Of a DNA stretch of 6,550 nt, positions 5,374 through 6,550 are shown one piece after another. Both the position numbers and the translations under genes were made by a program. Source of the stretch: an uncultured Polymorphobacter sp. (GTDB taxonomy: Bacteria; Pseudomonadota; Alphaproteobacteria; Sphingomonadales; Sphingomonadaceae); NCBI GenBank assembly GCA_937894055.1, contig CALDHQ010000264.1:1-6550 (forward strand), written 5' to 3'. The notes beneath the pieces are model-generated. The model did no database searches. It saw nothing but the letters and a program-made list of their open reading frames with translations, and had not been told where the DNA came from. Each line of letters starts with the position of its first letter. Within the stretch, counting starts at the first letter, position 1.

Positions 5374-5615
5374 TCTGGCTCCACTCGCTGGTCGGGGACA
5401 GGCGTCCCGCTTCCCCAAAACGCCGCCCGTCCGAGTCGCGCGGCGTGTGCACAGTGGCAAGCGCGGTGCCGCGTGTCGAGCCGCTAGCGCTAGTGGTTTG
5501 CGGCGTCTTGTCTCACCAGCCTTGGGCTTGGCCGCAAACCGCAAATTAACCCGCGACAAGACGCATTTCCTGTGATTTTATGAACTGTGCTCATCTCGCA
5601 CGAAAGGGAAAGCTA
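5374..5615. promoter_or_regulatory. Divergent intergenic region with crossing inverted repeats
   Basis: This region separates two divergent DUF465 genes, so it should hold promoters for both. It contains a perfect 10-bp palindrome CTAGCGCTAG (5484-5493), followed by two interleaved inverted repeats. GGTTTGCGGC (5495-5504) is repeated inverted at 5531-5540. GCGTCTTGTC (5503-5512) is repeated inverted at 5555-5564. The order is A-B-A'-B', so the two pairings cross and share bases 5503-5504. TTAACC at 5546-5551 resembles a CtrA half-site, but no second half is present. No convincing -10/-35 pair was found. Confidence 0.5.
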
Positions 5616-5771
5616 GTGACCAACCATCTCGCTGCACTCTCTGCCAAACACGCCCAGATCGAAGCAACGCTGCACCAGGAAACGCTGCGTCCGATGCCCG
5701 ATACGGTTCGCGTCGCCCGGCTCAAGCGCGAGAAGTTGCGGATCAAGGAAGAGATGTCGCTGACGGCCTGA
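5616..5771 (+). CDS. Short DUF465 family (YdcH-like) protein, copy 2
   Basis: A 51-aa protein of the DUF465 family, shorter than copy 1. Visible family features are LAALSAKHAQIEATLHQE (5-22) and VARLKREKLRIKEEM (33-47), a helical hairpin with a proline-containing turn (RPMPDT, 25-30). The GTG at 5616 is preferred, with AAGGGA 6 nt upstream. An in-frame ATG at 5580 would add 12 residues, but it lacks a ribosome-binding site and the added residues do not match the family. The gene is divergent from DUF465 copy 1 and is followed after 98 nt by the GapR-like gene. Function is unknown. Confidence 0.82.
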   Translation: MTNHLAALSAKHAQIEATLHQETLRPMPDTVRVARLKREKLRIKEEMSLTA

Positions 5772-5829
5772 GCCGCCCGCTCAACACGGCTTGCAAGCGC
5801 CCGCGGCGCGCAGTACCGGTGCGCTGAAC

Positions 5830-5846
5830 CCGGCGCCTTGCGCCGG
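5830..5846 (+). other. GC-rich hairpin in the leader of the GapR-like gene
   Basis: CCGGCGC (5830-5836) and GCGCCGG (5840-5846) form a perfect 7-bp stem with a CTT loop. No T-run follows, so it is not a standard terminator. It ends 14 nt before the GGAG of the downstream gene and could be an mRNA-stability or processing element between the DUF465 and DUF2312 genes. Confidence 0.4.
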
Positions 5847-5869
5847 CGGCAATCAGCACTGGAGTGACC

Positions 5870-6115
5870 ATGTCGACGGACAATGTTTCCGCCGAACAGC
5901 TGCGGCTGTTCATCGAGCGAATCGAACGACTCGAAGAAGACAAGAAGGGCATCGCCGACGACATCAAGGACGTCTATGCCGAGGCCAAGGGCACCGGTTT
6001 CGATGCCAAGACGATGCGCAAGATTGTCGCGCTGCGTAAAATGGACAAGGGCGCGCGGCAGGAAGCCGAAGCGCTGCTCGAAACCTACAAGGCGGCGCTG
6101 GGGCTGGCGGATTAG
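5870..6115 (+). CDS. gapR: DUF2312 family protein, GapR-like nucleoid-associated protein
   Basis: An 81-aa DUF2312 protein. The characterised family member, Caulobacter GapR, is a small dimeric/tetrameric nucleoid-associated protein that binds AT-rich, overtwisted DNA ahead of replication and transcription. The family pattern is clear: [36 protein letters not shown] (10-45), then [32 protein letters not shown] (47-78), with basic residues (K47, R50, K51, R56, K57, K60, R63) in the DNA-contacting half. The ATG at 5870 has GGAG 5 nt upstream; the in-frame GTG at 5864 overlaps that site and is rejected. It lies 98 nt after the DUF465 gene and 54 nt before the iron-sulfur gene. The symbol is given by family; activity in this organism is inferred. 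Confidence 0.88.
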   Translation: MSTDNVSAEQLRLFIERIERLEEDKKGIADDIKDVYAEAKGTGFDAKTMRKIVALRKMDKGARQEAEALLETYKAALGLAD

Positions 6116-6169
6116 CACCGCAGCGGTTGGGGCTTGCACAACCCCGCCCATTTGCGCGAAGGTCTGCAC

Positions 6170-6550
<381 letters not shown>

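Noticed and set aside
5546..5551. CtrA binding site (TTAACC) between the DUF465 genes
   Set aside because: Only a half-site; the TTAA expected 7 nt upstream is absent.

Overview
The window looks like a high-GC alphaproteobacterial chromosome, most likely Sphingomonadales. The protein families point there: a sphingomonad-type Ppx/GppA phosphatase, a DUF1465/RcdA-like protein, a GapR-like DUF2312 protein, two short DUF465 proteins and a class A small heat-shock protein. No tRNA, rRNA, CRISPR array or intact insertion sequence is visible.

Layout. Positions 1-310 are non-coding and hold two repeat elements, including a perfect 31-bp inverted repeat. Positions 311-1879 (+) encode an exopolyphosphatase-type Ppx/GppA protein. 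Positions 1880-2557 are a lower-GC segment with a four-helix membrane protein of unknown function (1968-2420, -). This segment is bounded by two oppositely oriented copies of a ~52-bp hairpin repeat, and each copy starts 6-9 nt after the stop codon of the neighbouring host-like gene. Positions 2558-3770 (-) form a tight operon reading leftwards: DUF1465/RcdA-like protein, VOC-superfamily enzyme (ATGA overlap), then an exported DUF2147 protein.

Positions 3771-3952 are a divergent control region. It carries a good alphaproteobacterial heat-shock (RpoH) promoter match and a ROSE-type RNA thermometer in front of the small heat-shock protein gene (3953-4441, +), which ends at a strong intrinsic terminator. 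Facing it is an exported TPR protein (4511-5089, -), with a short DUF465 gene upstream on the same strand (5176-5373, -). A 242-nt intergenic region with crossing inverted repeats separates this from a second, divergent DUF465 gene (5616-5771, +). A GapR-like DUF2312 gene follows (5870-6115, +), then the first 127 codons of a two-[2Fe-2S] small subunit of a molybdenum hydroxylase (6170-6550, +, cut by the window edge).

How it fits together. Most genes are housekeeping or stress functions: polyphosphate/(p)ppGpp turnover, protein folding under heat, chromosome organisation and possibly CtrA proteolysis. The best-supported unusual items are regulatory or structural: the RpoH promoter plus ROSE thermometer, the hairpin repeat pair with a compensatory base change in its stem, and the crossing repeats between the divergent DUF465 genes. 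I see no clear new defence or biosynthetic system.
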